A stretch of 64,000 nt of DNA, from the NCBI RefSeq assembly GCF_007859315.1, contig NZ_VOHA01000001.1:248001-312000 (forward strand). Direction: 5' to 3'. Under the pieces are notes generated by a model, which worked only from the letters and a program-made list of their open reading frames with translations, had not been told where the DNA came from and searched no databases. Both the position numbers and the translations under genes were made by a program. The first letter of the stretch is position 1; each line of letters starts with the position of its first letter. The stretch is from Reyranella sp. CPCC 100927 (GTDB taxonomy: Bacteria; Pseudomonadota; Alphaproteobacteria; Reyranellales; Reyranellaceae). Shown piece by piece: positions 1 through 8,327 of the stretch.

Positions 1-1
1 G

Positions 2-970
2 AGCACGGATGCCAGCGTGCTGGAAGAGCTGGCGGAGCAGGGGCACGAGCTGCCGGGCAAGCTGCTGGAACACCGCCAGCTCGCCAAGCTGAAAGGCACG
101 TACACCGATGCGCTGGTGGCGGAGATCAATCCCAAGACCCGGCGCGTGCACACGTCCTACATGATGACCGGTGCCGCGACCGGACGCCTGGCATCGACCG
201 ATCCCAACCTGCAGAACATCCCGGTGCGCACCGAGGATGGCCGCAAGATCCGCAAGGCGTTCATCGCCGAGGCCGGCCACAAGCTCTTGAGCGCCGACTA
301 TTCGCAGATCGAGCTGCGCCTGCTGGCGCACGTGGCCGACATCGCGTCGCTGAAAGAAGCCTTCGAACGCGGTGACGACATCCATGCCATCACGGCCGCG
401 GAGGTGTTCAACATCCCGGCCAAGGGCATGGATCCGCTGGTGCGCCGGCGCGCCAAGGCGATCAATTTTGGTATCATCTATGGCATCTCGCCGTTCGGGC
501 TGGCGGCCCAGCTCGGCATCCCGCAGGGCGAAGCGCGCACCTACATCGATACCTACTTCAAGCGTTATCCCGGCATTCGCGATTACATGGAGCGCACCAA
601 GGCGTTCTGCCGCAAGACCGGCTATGTGCAGACGCCGTTCGGTCGCAAGGTCCACCTGGCCTGGATCAATGACAAGAACCCGGCACACCGCAGCTTCCAT
701 GAACGGGCCGCGATCAATGCGCCGCTGCAGGGCGGTGCCGCCGACATCATCAAGCGCGCCATGATCCGCCTGCCTGGCGCCCTACGCGCGGCGTCGCTGG
801 AGACGCGCATGCTGCTGCAGGTGCACGACGAGCTGGTCTTCGAGGCACCCGAGGCCGAGATCAAACGCGCCTCGGCCGTGATCCAGGAGACCATGCAGCA
901 CGCCGCTCGCCTGTCGGTGCCGCTGGTGGTCGAGGTCGGATCTGGCGTTACGTGGGCCGAAGCACACTGA
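2..970 (+). CDS. polA: DNA polymerase I, C-terminal part (5' end outside window)
   Basis: Family A DNA polymerase domain used in Okazaki-fragment processing and excision repair. The frame is open from base 2, so the gene runs in from the left; only about 322 C-terminal residues are present. Visible polymerase motifs are motif A around DYSQIELR (near 295-318), the O-helix region with RRRAKAINFGIIYG (near 440-483) and motif C QVHDELVFE (near 820-845). These are the catalytic and dNTP-binding parts of the Pol I palm and fingers, so the piece looks functional. The 5'-3' exonuclease and 3'-5' exonuclease regions, if present, lie outside the window. It ends just before a palindromic intergenic repeat. 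Confidence 0.96.
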   Translation, partial: STDASVLEELAEQGHELPGKLLEHRQLAKLKGTYTDALVAEINPKTRRVHTSYMMTGAATGRLASTDPNLQNIPVRTEDGRKIRKAFIAEAGHKLLSADYSQIELRLLAHVADIASLKEAFERGDDIHAITAAEVFNIPAKGMDPLVRRRAKAINFGIIYGISPFGLAAQLGIPQGEARTYIDTYFKRYPGIRDYMERTKAFCRKTGYVQTPFGRKVHLAWINDKNPAHRSFHERAAINAPLQGGAADIIKRAMIRLPGALRAASLETRMLLQVHDELVFEAPEAEIKRASAVIQETMQHAARLSVPLVVEVGSGVTWAEAH

Positions 971-977
971 GGGTCAC

Positions 978-1056
978 GTCATTCCGAGCGAAGCGAGGAA
1001 TCTCCGGCGAGCCGAGACTCCCTTTCGAGGAGATGTCTCGCTACGCTCGACATGAC
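978..1056. repeat. Dispersed intergenic palindromic repeat, copy 1
   Basis: Two arms of about 27 bases form an imperfect inverted repeat. The left arm begins GTCATTCCGAGCGAAGCGAG and the right arm ends CTCGCTACGCTCGACATGAC. Related copies lie at 1777-1878 and 7687-7768, with partial ones at 59437-59460 and 61538-61554. All are intergenic. This copy sits between polA and the GST-like gene and could act as a terminator stem or be a non-autonomous repeat. Confidence 0.75.
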
Positions 1057-1081
1057 GGACGGGGCTGACAGGAGCTATTCC

Positions 1082-1711
1082 ATGCTGAAGATCTACGGCC
1101 GCGCCAACTCGATCAACGTGCAGAAGGCGTTGTGGGTGGCAGACGAGTGCGGGCTGGCCTACGAGCGAACCGATGTCGGCGGTGCTTTCGGCGGCAACGA
1201 CCAGCCGTGGTATCGCGCGATGAATCCCAACGGCACCGTGCCGACCATCGATGACGGCGGCTATATCCTCTGGGAGTCGAACGCGATCGTGCGCTATCTC
1301 GCATCGACCCATGCTGCCGGCACGTTGTGGCCCAAGGAACCCAAGCCGCGTGGCGAAGCCGACCGGTGGATGGACTGGCAGCTGTCGGTGATCGCGTCGG
1401 GCATGACAACGCTGTTCTGGGGCTGGATCCGCACGCCGCCGGAGAAGCGTGACCTGGAGGCCATGGAAAAGGCGCGCGTCGCCACCGCCGATTTGTGGTC
1501 CCGCCTCGACGGTCATCTCGCCGACCGGGCCTATGTAGCCGGCGATCACTTTACCATGGGCGATATTCCGGCCGGAGCCATGGCCTATCGCTGGTTCAAC
1601 CTGCCGTTCGCGCGGGAAGGACTGCCGGCGATGCCGCACCTGCGCGCCTGGTATGACCGTCTGGCGGCACGCCCGGCCTACCAGAAGCACGTCATGATCA
1701 AGATGACCTGA
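1082..1711 (+). CDS. Glutathione S-transferase family protein
   Basis: A cytosolic protein of 209 residues with the two-domain GST layout. The N-terminal thioredoxin-like domain (about 1-78) begins MLKIYGRANSINVQK and carries the glutathione-contacting ESNAIVRYLA segment. The helical C-terminal domain (about 90-205) carries the GDIPAGAMAYRW element, which matches the N-capping box of GSTs. The start at 1082 is chosen because an AGGAG ribosome site lies a few bases upstream and the family begins at this methionine; the open frame extends ten codons further upstream. The substrate cannot be told from sequence. GSTs conjugate glutathione to electrophiles or act in related thiol chemistry. Confidence 0.88.
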   Translation: MLKIYGRANSINVQKALWVADECGLAYERTDVGGAFGGNDQPWYRAMNPNGTVPTIDDGGYILWESNAIVRYLASTHAAGTLWPKEPKPRGEADRWMDWQLSVIASGMTTLFWGWIRTPPEKRDLEAMEKARVATADLWSRLDGHLADRAYVAGDHFTMGDIPAGAMAYRWFNLPFAREGLPAMPHLRAWYDRLAARPAYQKHVMIKMT

Positions 1712-1776
1712 TTTCCGCCCGCGCGAAGCGGGGCGTCAGGGCCTGGTACCCGGAATCACGCGTCACTGATACCGCT

Positions 1777-1878
1777 GTCATCCCGAGCGCAGCGAGGGAT
1801 CTTCTGCAAGCGACGCACGGGTGCGCCTGCATCGAAAGATCCCTCTCCTGAGCCTGCCGAAGGGGCGCTCGGGATGAC
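1777..1878. repeat. Dispersed intergenic palindromic repeat, copy 2
   Basis: The left end reads GTCATCCCGAGCGCAGCGAG and the right end closes with GCGCTCGGGATGAC, its approximate inverse. It lies between the convergent GST-like and adenylate cyclase genes, where it may serve as a two-way transcription stop. It occupies most of the 199-base gap; I see nothing else there. Confidence 0.72.
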
Positions 1879-1910
1879 AGTCCCAAGTCACACTCGAGCG
1901 ATAGCGGGTA

Positions 1911-3806
1911 CTAGGCCAGCCGATAGATCTTCGCCGGCACAACGCGGCCACGGATGGCCTGTTCGCCGACGAAGACGGGAGTAGCGCTGAGCGCCGTCGG
2001 GTCTTGCAGCCAGGCGATCGTGTCGCCGCTGGCGAGTGCGATCACCTCGTCGCCCTCCAGCATGTGGTTCTTGCCCAGCTGCTCGATGCGTTGCGCCACG
2101 TTCACGGCGTCGCCGACGACCGTAAAGTTCATGCGCTCGGGCGTGCCGATATTGCCGATGACCACGGCACCGCTGTGGATGCCGATTCGCACACGCACCG
2201 GCTTGAGGCCGCGGGCGCGCCGGGCAGCGTTTTCACCGCGCACCACGTCGGCGATGGCGAGGGCCGTGCGGCAGGCGGCGTCGGCGTGGTCCGACGTCAG
2301 GCCCCACGCCGCCATGACCGAATCACCGATGAACTTGTCGATCATGCCATGCTCGCGTTCGATCTCGGCGCCGAGCAGGGCAAAGTGATGATTGAGCAGT
2401 TCGGCCGTGCCGCGTTCGTCCATGTCCTCGGCCATCGGCGTGAAGCCGACGATGTCGGTGAACATCACCGTGGCCGTCCGACGCCGGGAAACCAGGCTCG
2501 CGCCGCCTTCTTTCATCAGCCGCGCGACCAGACGGCGCGGCACGTAGAGCCCGAACCACTTCAACGTGGTGCGCGCCTTCTCCAGTGCCTCCGCGGCATC
2601 GTCGATCTCCTTGAGCCGCGAGCGCACCATGGGCCCGCTGGCCTCGAAGTCGAGGCGCTCCAGCGCCGTCGCTGTGGCGCCCAGTCGGCGGATGGCGCGT
2701 GCCATGCGCAGACCCATGACGGCTGCCAGCAGCAACGCCAGCAACAACGCCGCCATGCCCGCCCAGATGCCTTCGCGCAGCCGCTCGATGTCGCGTGTCG
2801 CTTCTTCGTAGGGAAAGTACTGGCCGATCAGCCACGGCTGCGGCCCATAGCCGTCGATCTGGCGGTAGACGAAGATCCAGCGCCTGTCGTTGACGTCGAC
2901 GACATGCCCGAGATGACCCAGCACCCGCGTGAATGTGCGGCTCTGCACCGGCGGCTGCCAGATGGCGGCCAGCACCGGGTCGTCCACCTCGCTGAGCTGC
3001 GGCAGGGGTTTATCTTCGGTCAGCGCCAGCCGCTTGGGCTCCTTGAGCGTGCGGTGTGCCAGCACATGGTCGCGGCCGACCAGAATGAAAGACTGGCCGT
3101 CGACATCATGGTCCACGATCAACCGCGACAGTTCGCCCATGGTGACGGTGGCGACCAGCGCGCCGACAAAGCCGCCGTCGCTGCGGCGGATGGGAACGCG
3201 GACGTTGATGATCGGCTGCCGCGTCGACGAATCCCATAGCAACTCACCCCAGAACGCCCCCCGGGCAGTCTGGATCTCATGGAAGTGCTCGATACCGTTG
3301 GGGAAGTCGCTCAGGGGGACGCGATCCCGCACCAGTCCGTCGGGCTTGCGCACGACCTGGCTCACCATCTGGTCGAGGGCGGCGAAACCGGCACCAGAGA
3401 CCTGCGGCAATTGCTCCATGGCGGCGGCCAGCGCATCGACGACCTGGCTGGGAGCGCTGACGTCGAGGCGGTTGCGCGCGGCCAGCGATGCGATGAACTG
3501 CAGCTGCGTCGACACCGGATCAAGCCGGTCGCGCAGGAATTGCGCTTCGGCTTCGACAATACGCCGGTTGCGGTCCAGCAGCAGCCGTTGCGTGGTGTCG
3601 GAGGCTCCCAGAACGGTGATGGCAAACGCGGCGACCGCGATGAAGGCGACGGCCAGGAACCCGATGGCCAGCGCCGTCACGATGCGAACCTGCATCCGCC
3701 CGACTTGGCGCCGCACGACGCCCGCAGGTCGGTCGACCACCGTGTCCGGCGTGTCAGCGGTGACCACGACCGTCGGCGATGACGTATCGATGCGTGAGCC
3801 GTCCAC
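1911..3806 (-). CDS. Membrane-bound class III adenylate/guanylate cyclase with extracytoplasmic sensor
   Basis: A 631-residue receptor-type cyclase making a cyclic nucleotide, probably cAMP, from the nucleoside triphosphate. Order: a short cytoplasmic tail, TM1 (about 42-68), a large periplasmic sensor region (about 70-345, double-Cache-like by position and size), TM2 (about 347-368), a HAMP-like linker, then the catalytic domain (about 440-630). Metal-binding aspartates are visible in VMFTDIVGFT and DKFIGDSVMA, and the transition-state Asn/Arg lie in GDAVNVAQRIE. All key catalytic positions appear intact, so activity is expected. It is divergent from hprK with about 150 bases between. A cyclic-nucleotide-binding protein is encoded far away at 58985; no direct link is shown. 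Confidence 0.93.
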   Translation of the reverse strand: MDGSRIDTSSPTVVVTADTPDTVVDRPAGVVRRQVGRMQVRIVTALAIGFLAVAFIAVAAFAITVLGASDTTQRLLLDRNRRIVEAEAQFLRDRLDPVSTQLQFIASLAARNRLDVSAPSQVVDALAAAMEQLPQVSGAGFAALDQMVSQVVRKPDGLVRDRVPLSDFPNGIEHFHEIQTARGAFWGELLWDSSTRQPIINVRVPIRRSDGGFVGALVATVTMGELSRLIVDHDVDGQSFILVGRDHVLAHRTLKEPKRLALTEDKPLPQLSEVDDPVLAAIWQPPVQSRTFTRVLGHLGHVVDVNDRRWIFVYRQIDGYGPQPWLIGQYFPYEEATRDIERLREGIWAGMAALLLALLLAAVMGLRMARAIRRLGATATALERLDFEASGPMVRSRLKEIDDAAEALEKARTTLKWFGLYVPRRLVARLMKEGGASLVSRRRTATVMFTDIVGFTPMAEDMDERGTAELLNHHFALLGAEIEREHGMIDKFIGDSVMAAWGLTSDHADAACRTALAIADVVRGENAARRARGLKPVRVRIGIHSGAVVIGNIGTPERMNFTVVGDAVNVAQRIEQLGKNHMLEGDEVIALASGDTIAWLQDPTALSATPVFVGEQAIRGRVVPAKIYRLA

Positions 3807-3954
3807 CCGCGTTGCCTCCCGGCGACCGAAAGGATGTACCGGTCATCGCCGCTGTCATACGTCCATAACACAGCGGCAGGAATGCGCCCATTGCGTGGCG
3901 GTGGCTCTGGCCGCATACGTTGACGGTTATGTGTCCCTCTGGCCATGTACCGCA

Positions 3955-4410
3955 GTGACCGACGCATCGCCGCTGAACATTCACGCCACCTGTGTCGCGC
4001 TGTCCGTCGCGGGCGCGTGGCGTGGCGTTCTGTTGCGCGGGTCGTCGGGTGCCGGCAAGTCCGACCTGGCCCTTCGCCTGATCGACGGCGGTGCGCGTCT
4101 GGTGGCCGATGACCGTACGGATCTGACGGCGGAGAGTGGAAATCTGATGGCACGAGCGCCGTCGGTCCTGGCCGGGCTGATCGAGGCTCGCGGCATCGGC
4201 ATACTCCGCCTGCATGCCGATCAAGTGCTCGCGGCGGTGGCAGTGGCGTTGATCGTCGATCTGGTGCCGGCGGCGGATGTCGAGCGGTTGCCTGAGGCGC
4301 GGTTTGCGGCGCTGGCTGGCGTGCGCATTCCGCTCTGCCGATTGACAGCGTTCGATGCGTCCACTGCGGTCAAGATTCGTCTTGCTCTGGGCGCGTCACG
4401 CGCTTCATGA
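3955..4410 (+). CDS. hprK: HPr kinase (short alphaproteobacterial form)
   Basis: About 151 residues, only the C-terminal kinase core of HprK/P without the N-terminal domain of the Firmicutes enzyme; this short form is typical of alphaproteobacteria. The P-loop GSSGAGKS is at about 29-36, followed by a LVADDRTDL stretch that fits the catalytic core. It would phosphorylate the regulatory serine of HPr encoded three genes downstream. The start is uncertain: in-frame GTG codons at 3901, 3931 and 3955 are all possible; 3955 gives the expected N-terminus just before the conserved INIHAT-like segment (here LNIHAT). Its stop overlaps the region where rapZ begins, so the two are translationally close. 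Confidence 0.9.
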   Translation: MTDASPLNIHATCVALSVAGAWRGVLLRGSSGAGKSDLALRLIDGGARLVADDRTDLTAESGNLMARAPSVLAGLIEARGIGILRLHADQVLAAVAVALIVDLVPAADVERLPEARFAALAGVRIPLCRLTAFDASTAVKIRLALGASRAS

Positions 4411-4417
4411 TTCGCAC

Positions 4418-5395
4418 GTGGCCCGATCACGCCCCGAGACATTGCGTTCATCGCCGGCGCGGCCACGTCGGCGCGATGCGTCGCCATCCCGCCGCCGTTC
4501 CGTCGTCCTGATCACGGGTCTCTCGGGTGCCGGTCGTGCCACGTCGTTGCGGGCGCTGGAAGACGCCGGCTATGTCGCGATCGACAACCTCCCGCTGACC
4601 ATGATTGCACCGCTGCTGCGGTCGTCACCCGATGCGCCGCATGACATCCAGCCGATTGCCATCGGCATCGACGTGCGCACGCGCGGTTTCGATGCGACCC
4701 GCGTGCTGACCTGCGTGCGGGAGTTGCGGGCGCGCGCGGATCTCGACGCGCGCCTGGTCTATCTCGATTGCGACAACGACGTCCTGCTGCGGCGCTTCAC
4801 GGAAACCCGGCGCAGCCATCCGCTGGCACAGGACCGGCCGGTGCTGGACGGCATCGTCGAAGAGCGTCGGGCGCTGCGCCGGTTGCGCGATCATGCCGAC
4901 GAGACGATCGATACGTCTATGCTTGGCCCGCATGACCTGAAGCGGCTGCTGCTGGGTCACTTCGGCGGCGACGGTCAGGGGCTGCGGTTGTCGGTGATGT
5001 CCTTCTCTTACCGACGCGGAATCCCGCGCGAAGCAGATTTAGTGTTCGACGCGCGGTTCCTACGCAATCCCTATTGGGATTCGAAACTGAGAGGATTGAC
5101 CGGCCTGGATCCGGCTGTGCGGCGGTATGTCGCGCGCGATCCCGACTGCCGGGCGTTCGTCGACGGCGTGCGGAGTTTACTCGACAGGCTCTTGCCGCGC
5201 TTCGAAAGGGAGGGCAAGAGTTACCTCACCGTCGCCGTCGGCTGTACCGGGGGGCGCCATCGATCGGTGATGGTGGCCGAGCAGCTGGCGGATGGGATCC
5301 GACGGCAGGGCAGAGCATTGGTACTGGCTCATCGTGACATCGATATCACACCGACGGCGCCCGCCGTCCGGACAAGAAACGGAACGAAGAGGTAA
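4418..5395 (+). CDS. rapZ: RapZ-type RNase adapter / nucleotide-binding protein
   Basis: About 325 residues. The N-terminal P-loop-like domain has GLSGAGRATS at about 34-43, where the usual Walker A lysine is arginine. The C-terminal region contains FSYRRGIPREADLVFD, NPYWDSKLR and a VAVGCTGGRHRSV block, all hallmarks of the YvcJ/RapZ family. In E. coli RapZ controls GlmS through small RNA decay; in other bacteria its role is less clear. Start: GTG 4418 is the first start inside the gap after hprK; it leaves an arginine- and proline-rich leader of about 27 residues before the domain. An earlier start at 4355 would overlap hprK by 56 bases. It lies between hprK and the PTS EIIA gene, a conserved order. 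Confidence 0.92.
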   Translation: MARSRPETLRSSPARPRRRDASPSRRRSVVLITGLSGAGRATSLRALEDAGYVAIDNLPLTMIAPLLRSSPDAPHDIQPIAIGIDVRTRGFDATRVLTCVRELRARADLDARLVYLDCDNDVLLRRFTETRRSHPLAQDRPVLDGIVEERRALRRLRDHADETIDTSMLGPHDLKRLLLGHFGGDGQGLRLSVMSFSYRRGIPREADLVFDARFLRNPYWDSKLRGLTGLDPAVRRYVARDPDCRAFVDGVRSLLDRLLPRFEREGKSYLTVAVGCTGGRHRSVMVAEQLADGIRRQGRALVLAHRDIDITPTAPAVRTRNGTKR

Positions 5396-5399
5396 GCCG

Positions 5400-5807
5400 A
5401 TGATCGGCATCGTGCTGGTGACGCACGGGAAGCTCGCGCGTGAATTCCTGGCGGCGTTGGAGCATGTCGTCGGACCGCAGCGGTTGGCGGCCGCGGTGTG
5501 CATCGAGGCCGACGACGACATGGAGAAGCGTCGCGCCGAGATTCTGGAGCGCGTGGCCGAGTGCGACGAGGGACAGGGTGTCGTGGTGCTGACCGACATG
5601 TTCGGCGGCACGCCGTCCAACCTCGCCATCTCGATCATGGACCGGGCGCGGGTCGAGGTGATCGCTGGCGTGAACCTGCCGATGCTGATCAAGCTGGCCA
5701 GCGTGCGTGTCGATCGACCGATGGCGGAAACCGTCGCGGCCTGTCAGGATGCCGGCCGCAAGTACATCACCGTCGCGTCGCGCCTGCTGGCGAAGGACGC
5801 CAGCTAG
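5400..5807 (+). CDS. PTS EIIA component, mannose family
   Basis: A 135-residue protein beginning MIGIVLVTHGK, with the phosphorylated histidine at position 9. The VLTDMFGGTPSN segment typical of the EIIA-Man fold lies near residues 64-75. It receives phosphate from HPr; with no EIIB/EIIC permease in the window it is likely regulatory rather than for sugar uptake, as in other alphaproteobacteria. The ATG at 5400 follows a purine-rich ribosome site (GAAGAGG). It is cotranscribed with rapZ upstream (4-base gap) and HPr downstream (15-base gap). Confidence 0.93.
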   Translation: MIGIVLVTHGKLAREFLAALEHVVGPQRLAAAVCIEADDDMEKRRAEILERVAECDEGQGVVVLTDMFGGTPSNLAISIMDRARVEVIAGVNLPMLIKLASVRVDRPMAETVAACQDAGRKYITVASRLLAKDAS

Positions 5808-5822
5808 AGCGAGATCCCGCCC

Positions 5823-6098
5823 ATGGCCGACGCCAGTTCGCGGACGTTGACCATCGCCAACAAGCGCGGCCTGCATGCCCGGGCCGCGGCCAAGTTCGTC
5901 CGGCTCGTGGCGCAGTACGACGCTGCCGTGAAGGTTACCCATGCCGGCCAGGAGGTTTCGGGCCTGTCGATCATGGGCCTGATGATGCTGGCGGCCGCAC
6001 TGGGGTCGCAGATCCAGGTCAGTGCCAGCGGGCGACAGGCGCCGGAGGCGCTCGATGCGCTGGCCAAGCTGGTCGAGGACCGCTTCGGCGAGGACTAG
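5823..6098 (+). CDS. ptsH: Phosphocarrier protein HPr
   Basis: 91 residues. The active-site histidine is H18 in RGLHARAAAKFV; the regulatory serine site is S49 in GLSIMGLMML, the expected target of HprK. HPr passes phosphate from PTS enzyme I to EIIA. Both phosphorylation sites are intact, so the system can integrate EI-dependent and HprK-dependent signals. Enzyme I is not encoded in this window; it must lie elsewhere. Confidence 0.95.
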   Translation: MADASSRTLTIANKRGLHARAAAKFVRLVAQYDAAVKVTHAGQEVSGLSIMGLMMLAAALGSQIQVSASGRQAPEALDALAKLVEDRFGED

Positions 6099-6151
6099 GG
6101 CCGCGACGCCCCTTCATATGCAGACATAAGTATAGTTTTATATCGGCCACG

Positions 6152-6180
6152 TTGTCGGTCATCGGGGGCGCTGGTATAGG
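6152..6180 (+). promoter_or_regulatory. Candidate sigma-70 promoter for ahcY
   Basis: TTGTCG at 6152-6157 and TATAGG at 6175-6180 are separated by 17 bases, in the only AT-leaning gap of this neighbourhood (6099-6276). This implies a leader of about 90 bases before the ahcY start. I looked for a SAH or SAM riboswitch in the leader and did not recognise one. Confidence 0.45.
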
Positions 6181-6276
6181 GGCGCTCTCCGATCGGGTCG
6201 GACGTCACGTACGCCTCGCCGACCCACACCAGATCGACGCCGCGCGTCACATCGGCGTACCTCCGACAGGACTCCC

Positions 6277-7680
6277 ATGGCCAAGGAAAAGCCCGACTAC
6301 GTGGTCAAAGACATCGGTCTCGCCGACTGGGGCCGCAAGGAAATCGCCATTGCCGAGACCGAGATGCCCGGTCTGATGGCGATCCGCAGCGAGTATGGCA
6401 AGACGCAGCCGCTCAAGGGTGCCCGCGTCGCGGGCTCGCTGCACATGACCATCCAGACCGCGGTCCTGATCGAGACGCTGAGCGCGCTGGGCGCCGATGT
6501 GCGCTGGGCGTCATGCAACATCTATTCGACCCAGGATCACGCCGCGGCCGCCATCGCCAAGGCGGGCACGCCGGTGTTCGCCATCAAGGGCGAGTCGCTG
6601 GTCGAGTACTGGGATTACACCCATCGCATCTTCGAGTGGGGCGACGGCGGCACGCCGAACATGATCCTCGACGACGGCGGCGATGCGACCCTGCTGATCC
6701 ACCTGGGCATGCGCGCCGAGAAGGACGCCTCGCTGATCGCCAAGCCGACCAACGAGGAAGAAGAGGTGCTCTACGCCGCGATCGCCAAGCGCGTGAAGGA
6801 GCAGCCGGGCTGGTACAGCCGCAATGGTGCTGCCATCCGCGGCGTCACCGAAGAGACCACCACTGGCGTGCATCGCCTGTACGTGATGGAAAAGGAAGGC
6901 CGCCTGCTGTGGCCGGCGATCAACGTCAACGACTCGGTGACCAAGTCGAAGTTCGACAACCTCTATGGTTGCCGTGAATCGCTGGTCGACGGCATCCGCC
7001 GTGGCACCGACGTGATGATGGCCGGCAAGGTGGCGATGGTCGCGGGCTTCGGCGATGTCGGCAAGGGCTCGGCCGCCTCACTGCGCAACGCCGGCTGCCG
7101 CGTCATGGTGTCGGAAGTCGATCCGATCTGCGCCCTGCAGGCGGCGATGGAAGGCTACGAAGTGACGACGATGGAAGATGCCGCGCCGCGCGCCGATATC
7201 TTCGTCTCGGCGACGGGCAACGTCGACGTCATCACCGTCGAGCATATGCGGCAGATGAAGGACCGCGCCATCGTCTGCAACATCGGCCACTTCGACAGCG
7301 AGATCCAGGTCGCCGGCTTGCGCAACTACAAGTGGGAGAACGTCAAGCCGCAGGTGGACGAGATCCAGTTCCCCGACGGCAAGCGCATCATCCTGCTGTC
7401 CGAAGGCCGGCTGGTGAACCTGGGGAACGCCACGGGCCATCCCAGCTTCGTGATGTCCTCGTCGTTCTCCAACCAGACCCTGGCCCAGATCGAGTTGTGG
7501 GCCAATCAGGGCAAGTACCAGAAGAAGGTCTACACCCTGCCCAAGCACCTCGACGAAAAGGTCGCGGCGCTGCACCTGGAGAAGATCGGCGTGAAGCTCA
7601 CCAAGCTGCGCCCAGACCAGGCCCAGTACATCGGCGTGCCGGAGACCGGCCCGTTCAAGCCCGATCACTACCGGTACTGA
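6277..7680 (+). CDS. ahcY: Adenosylhomocysteinase
   Basis: A 467-residue enzyme that hydrolyses S-adenosylhomocysteine to adenosine and homocysteine, keeping the methyl cycle running. The NAD-binding fold shows [11 protein letters not shown] near residues 254-264; the substrate domain has [13 protein letters not shown]; the C-terminus ends KPDHYRY, whose lysine and tyrosine reach the NAD site of the neighbouring subunit. Length and motifs are normal for the bacterial tetrameric enzyme. It follows the PTS genes after a 178-base gap with its own likely promoter; hpr next to ahcY is a recurring alphaproteobacterial arrangement. Confidence 0.98.
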   Translation: MAKEKPDYVVKDIGLADWGRKEIAIAETEMPGLMAIRSEYGKTQPLKGARVAGSLHMTIQTAVLIETLSALGADVRWASCNIYSTQDHAAAAIAKAGTPVFAIKGESLVEYWDYTHRIFEWGDGGTPNMILDDGGDATLLIHLGMRAEKDASLIAKPTNEEEEVLYAAIAKRVKEQPGWYSRNGAAIRGVTEETTTGVHRLYVMEKEGRLLWPAINVNDSVTKSKFDNLYGCRESLVDGIRRGTDVMMAGKVAMVAGFGDVGKGSAASLRNAGCRVMVSEVDPICALQAAMEGYEVTTMEDAAPRADIFVSATGNVDVITVEHMRQMKDRAIVCNIGHFDSEIQVAGLRNYKWENVKPQVDEIQFPDGKRIILLSEGRLVNLGNATGHPSFVMSSSFSNQTLAQIELWANQGKYQKKVYTLPKHLDEKVAALHLEKIGVKLTKLRPDQAQYIGVPETGPFKPDHYRY

Positions 7681-7686
7681 GTTTCC

Positions 7687-7768
7687 GTCATCTTGAGTGT
7701 AGCGAGGGATCCGGGCGCCGCCTCGGATCCCTCGCTGTCGTTCAGGAGGACAGCCAGCACGGAATGAC
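7687..7768. repeat. Dispersed intergenic palindromic repeat, copy 3
   Basis: Outer ends GTCATC and GGAATGAC frame a strong inner hairpin, AGCGAGGGATCCG pairing with CGGATCCCTCGCT. It resembles copies 1 and 2 and follows the ahcY stop directly, where it could act as a terminator. Confidence 0.72.
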
Positions 7769-7811
7769 AGCGGGCTTCCAGGGCCGACTCGCAGGATGCT
7801 AGAGAGGGGCG

Positions 7812-8327
7812 ATGGATGGCGCTTCTCTTCCCGCCCTGCTGCGATCGATGACGGCTTTCGACCTGGATCTTCCTGATCTCGATGCAACGATGCGCCTGGG
7901 CGCCGCGCTGGCACGTCGGATGCACGTGGGCGACGTGATCGCGCTGCACGGCGATCTCGGCGCCGGGAAGACCGAGCTGGCCCGTGCCATCATCCGTGCC
8001 GCCATGGGCGATGGCGAGCTGATCGTGCCCAGTCCGACCTTTACCCTGGTCGAGACCTACGACACGCCCGCTGGTGCCATCTGGCATTTCGACCTCTACC
8101 GCATCGATACGCCCGACCAGGTCTGGGAATTGGGCCTGGAAGAGGCTCTGGCCGACGGCGTGACCCTGATCGAATGGCCCCAGCGACTGGGCGGCTTGCT
8201 GCCGGCTCGTCGTCTGGACCTCACACTGAGCATCGCCGCGGCCGACGCCCTGCGCGGCAGCTTGTCCGGCGATGCCACGTGGGTGCGTCGCCTCGAAGCG
8301 CTGGCGGCCGAGCTGACCCATGGTTGA
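7812..8327 (+). CDS. tsaE: tRNA threonylcarbamoyladenosine biosynthesis ATPase TsaE
   Basis: About 171 residues. The Walker A motif GDLGAGKTELAR begins near residue 48, followed by PSPTFTLVETY and a WHFDLYRI segment, the signature of the YjeE/TsaE family. TsaE works with TsaB and TsaD to make t6A37 on tRNA. An alternative start at the ATG at 7848 would remove 12 residues; the first start is kept because the family tolerates an N-terminal tail. The stop overlaps the amgK start by 8 bases, implying translational coupling. Confidence 0.93.
   Translation: MDGASLPALLRSMTAFDLDLPDLDATMRLGAALARRMHVGDVIALHGDLGAGKTELARAIIRAAMGDGELIVPSPTFTLVETYDTPAGAIWHFDLYRIDTPDQVWELGLEEALADGVTLIEWPQRLGGLLPARRLDLTLSIAAADALRGSLSGDATWVRRLEALAAELTHG

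Noticed and set aside
2929-3954. Long N-terminal extension of hprK
   Set aside because: The extension is antisense to the adenylate cyclase gene and shows no HprK features; the conserved protein starts near 3955.
6181-6276. SAH or SAM riboswitch in the ahcY leader
   Set aside because: I looked for the conserved cores and did not find them. A covariance-model search over 6150-6276 would settle it.
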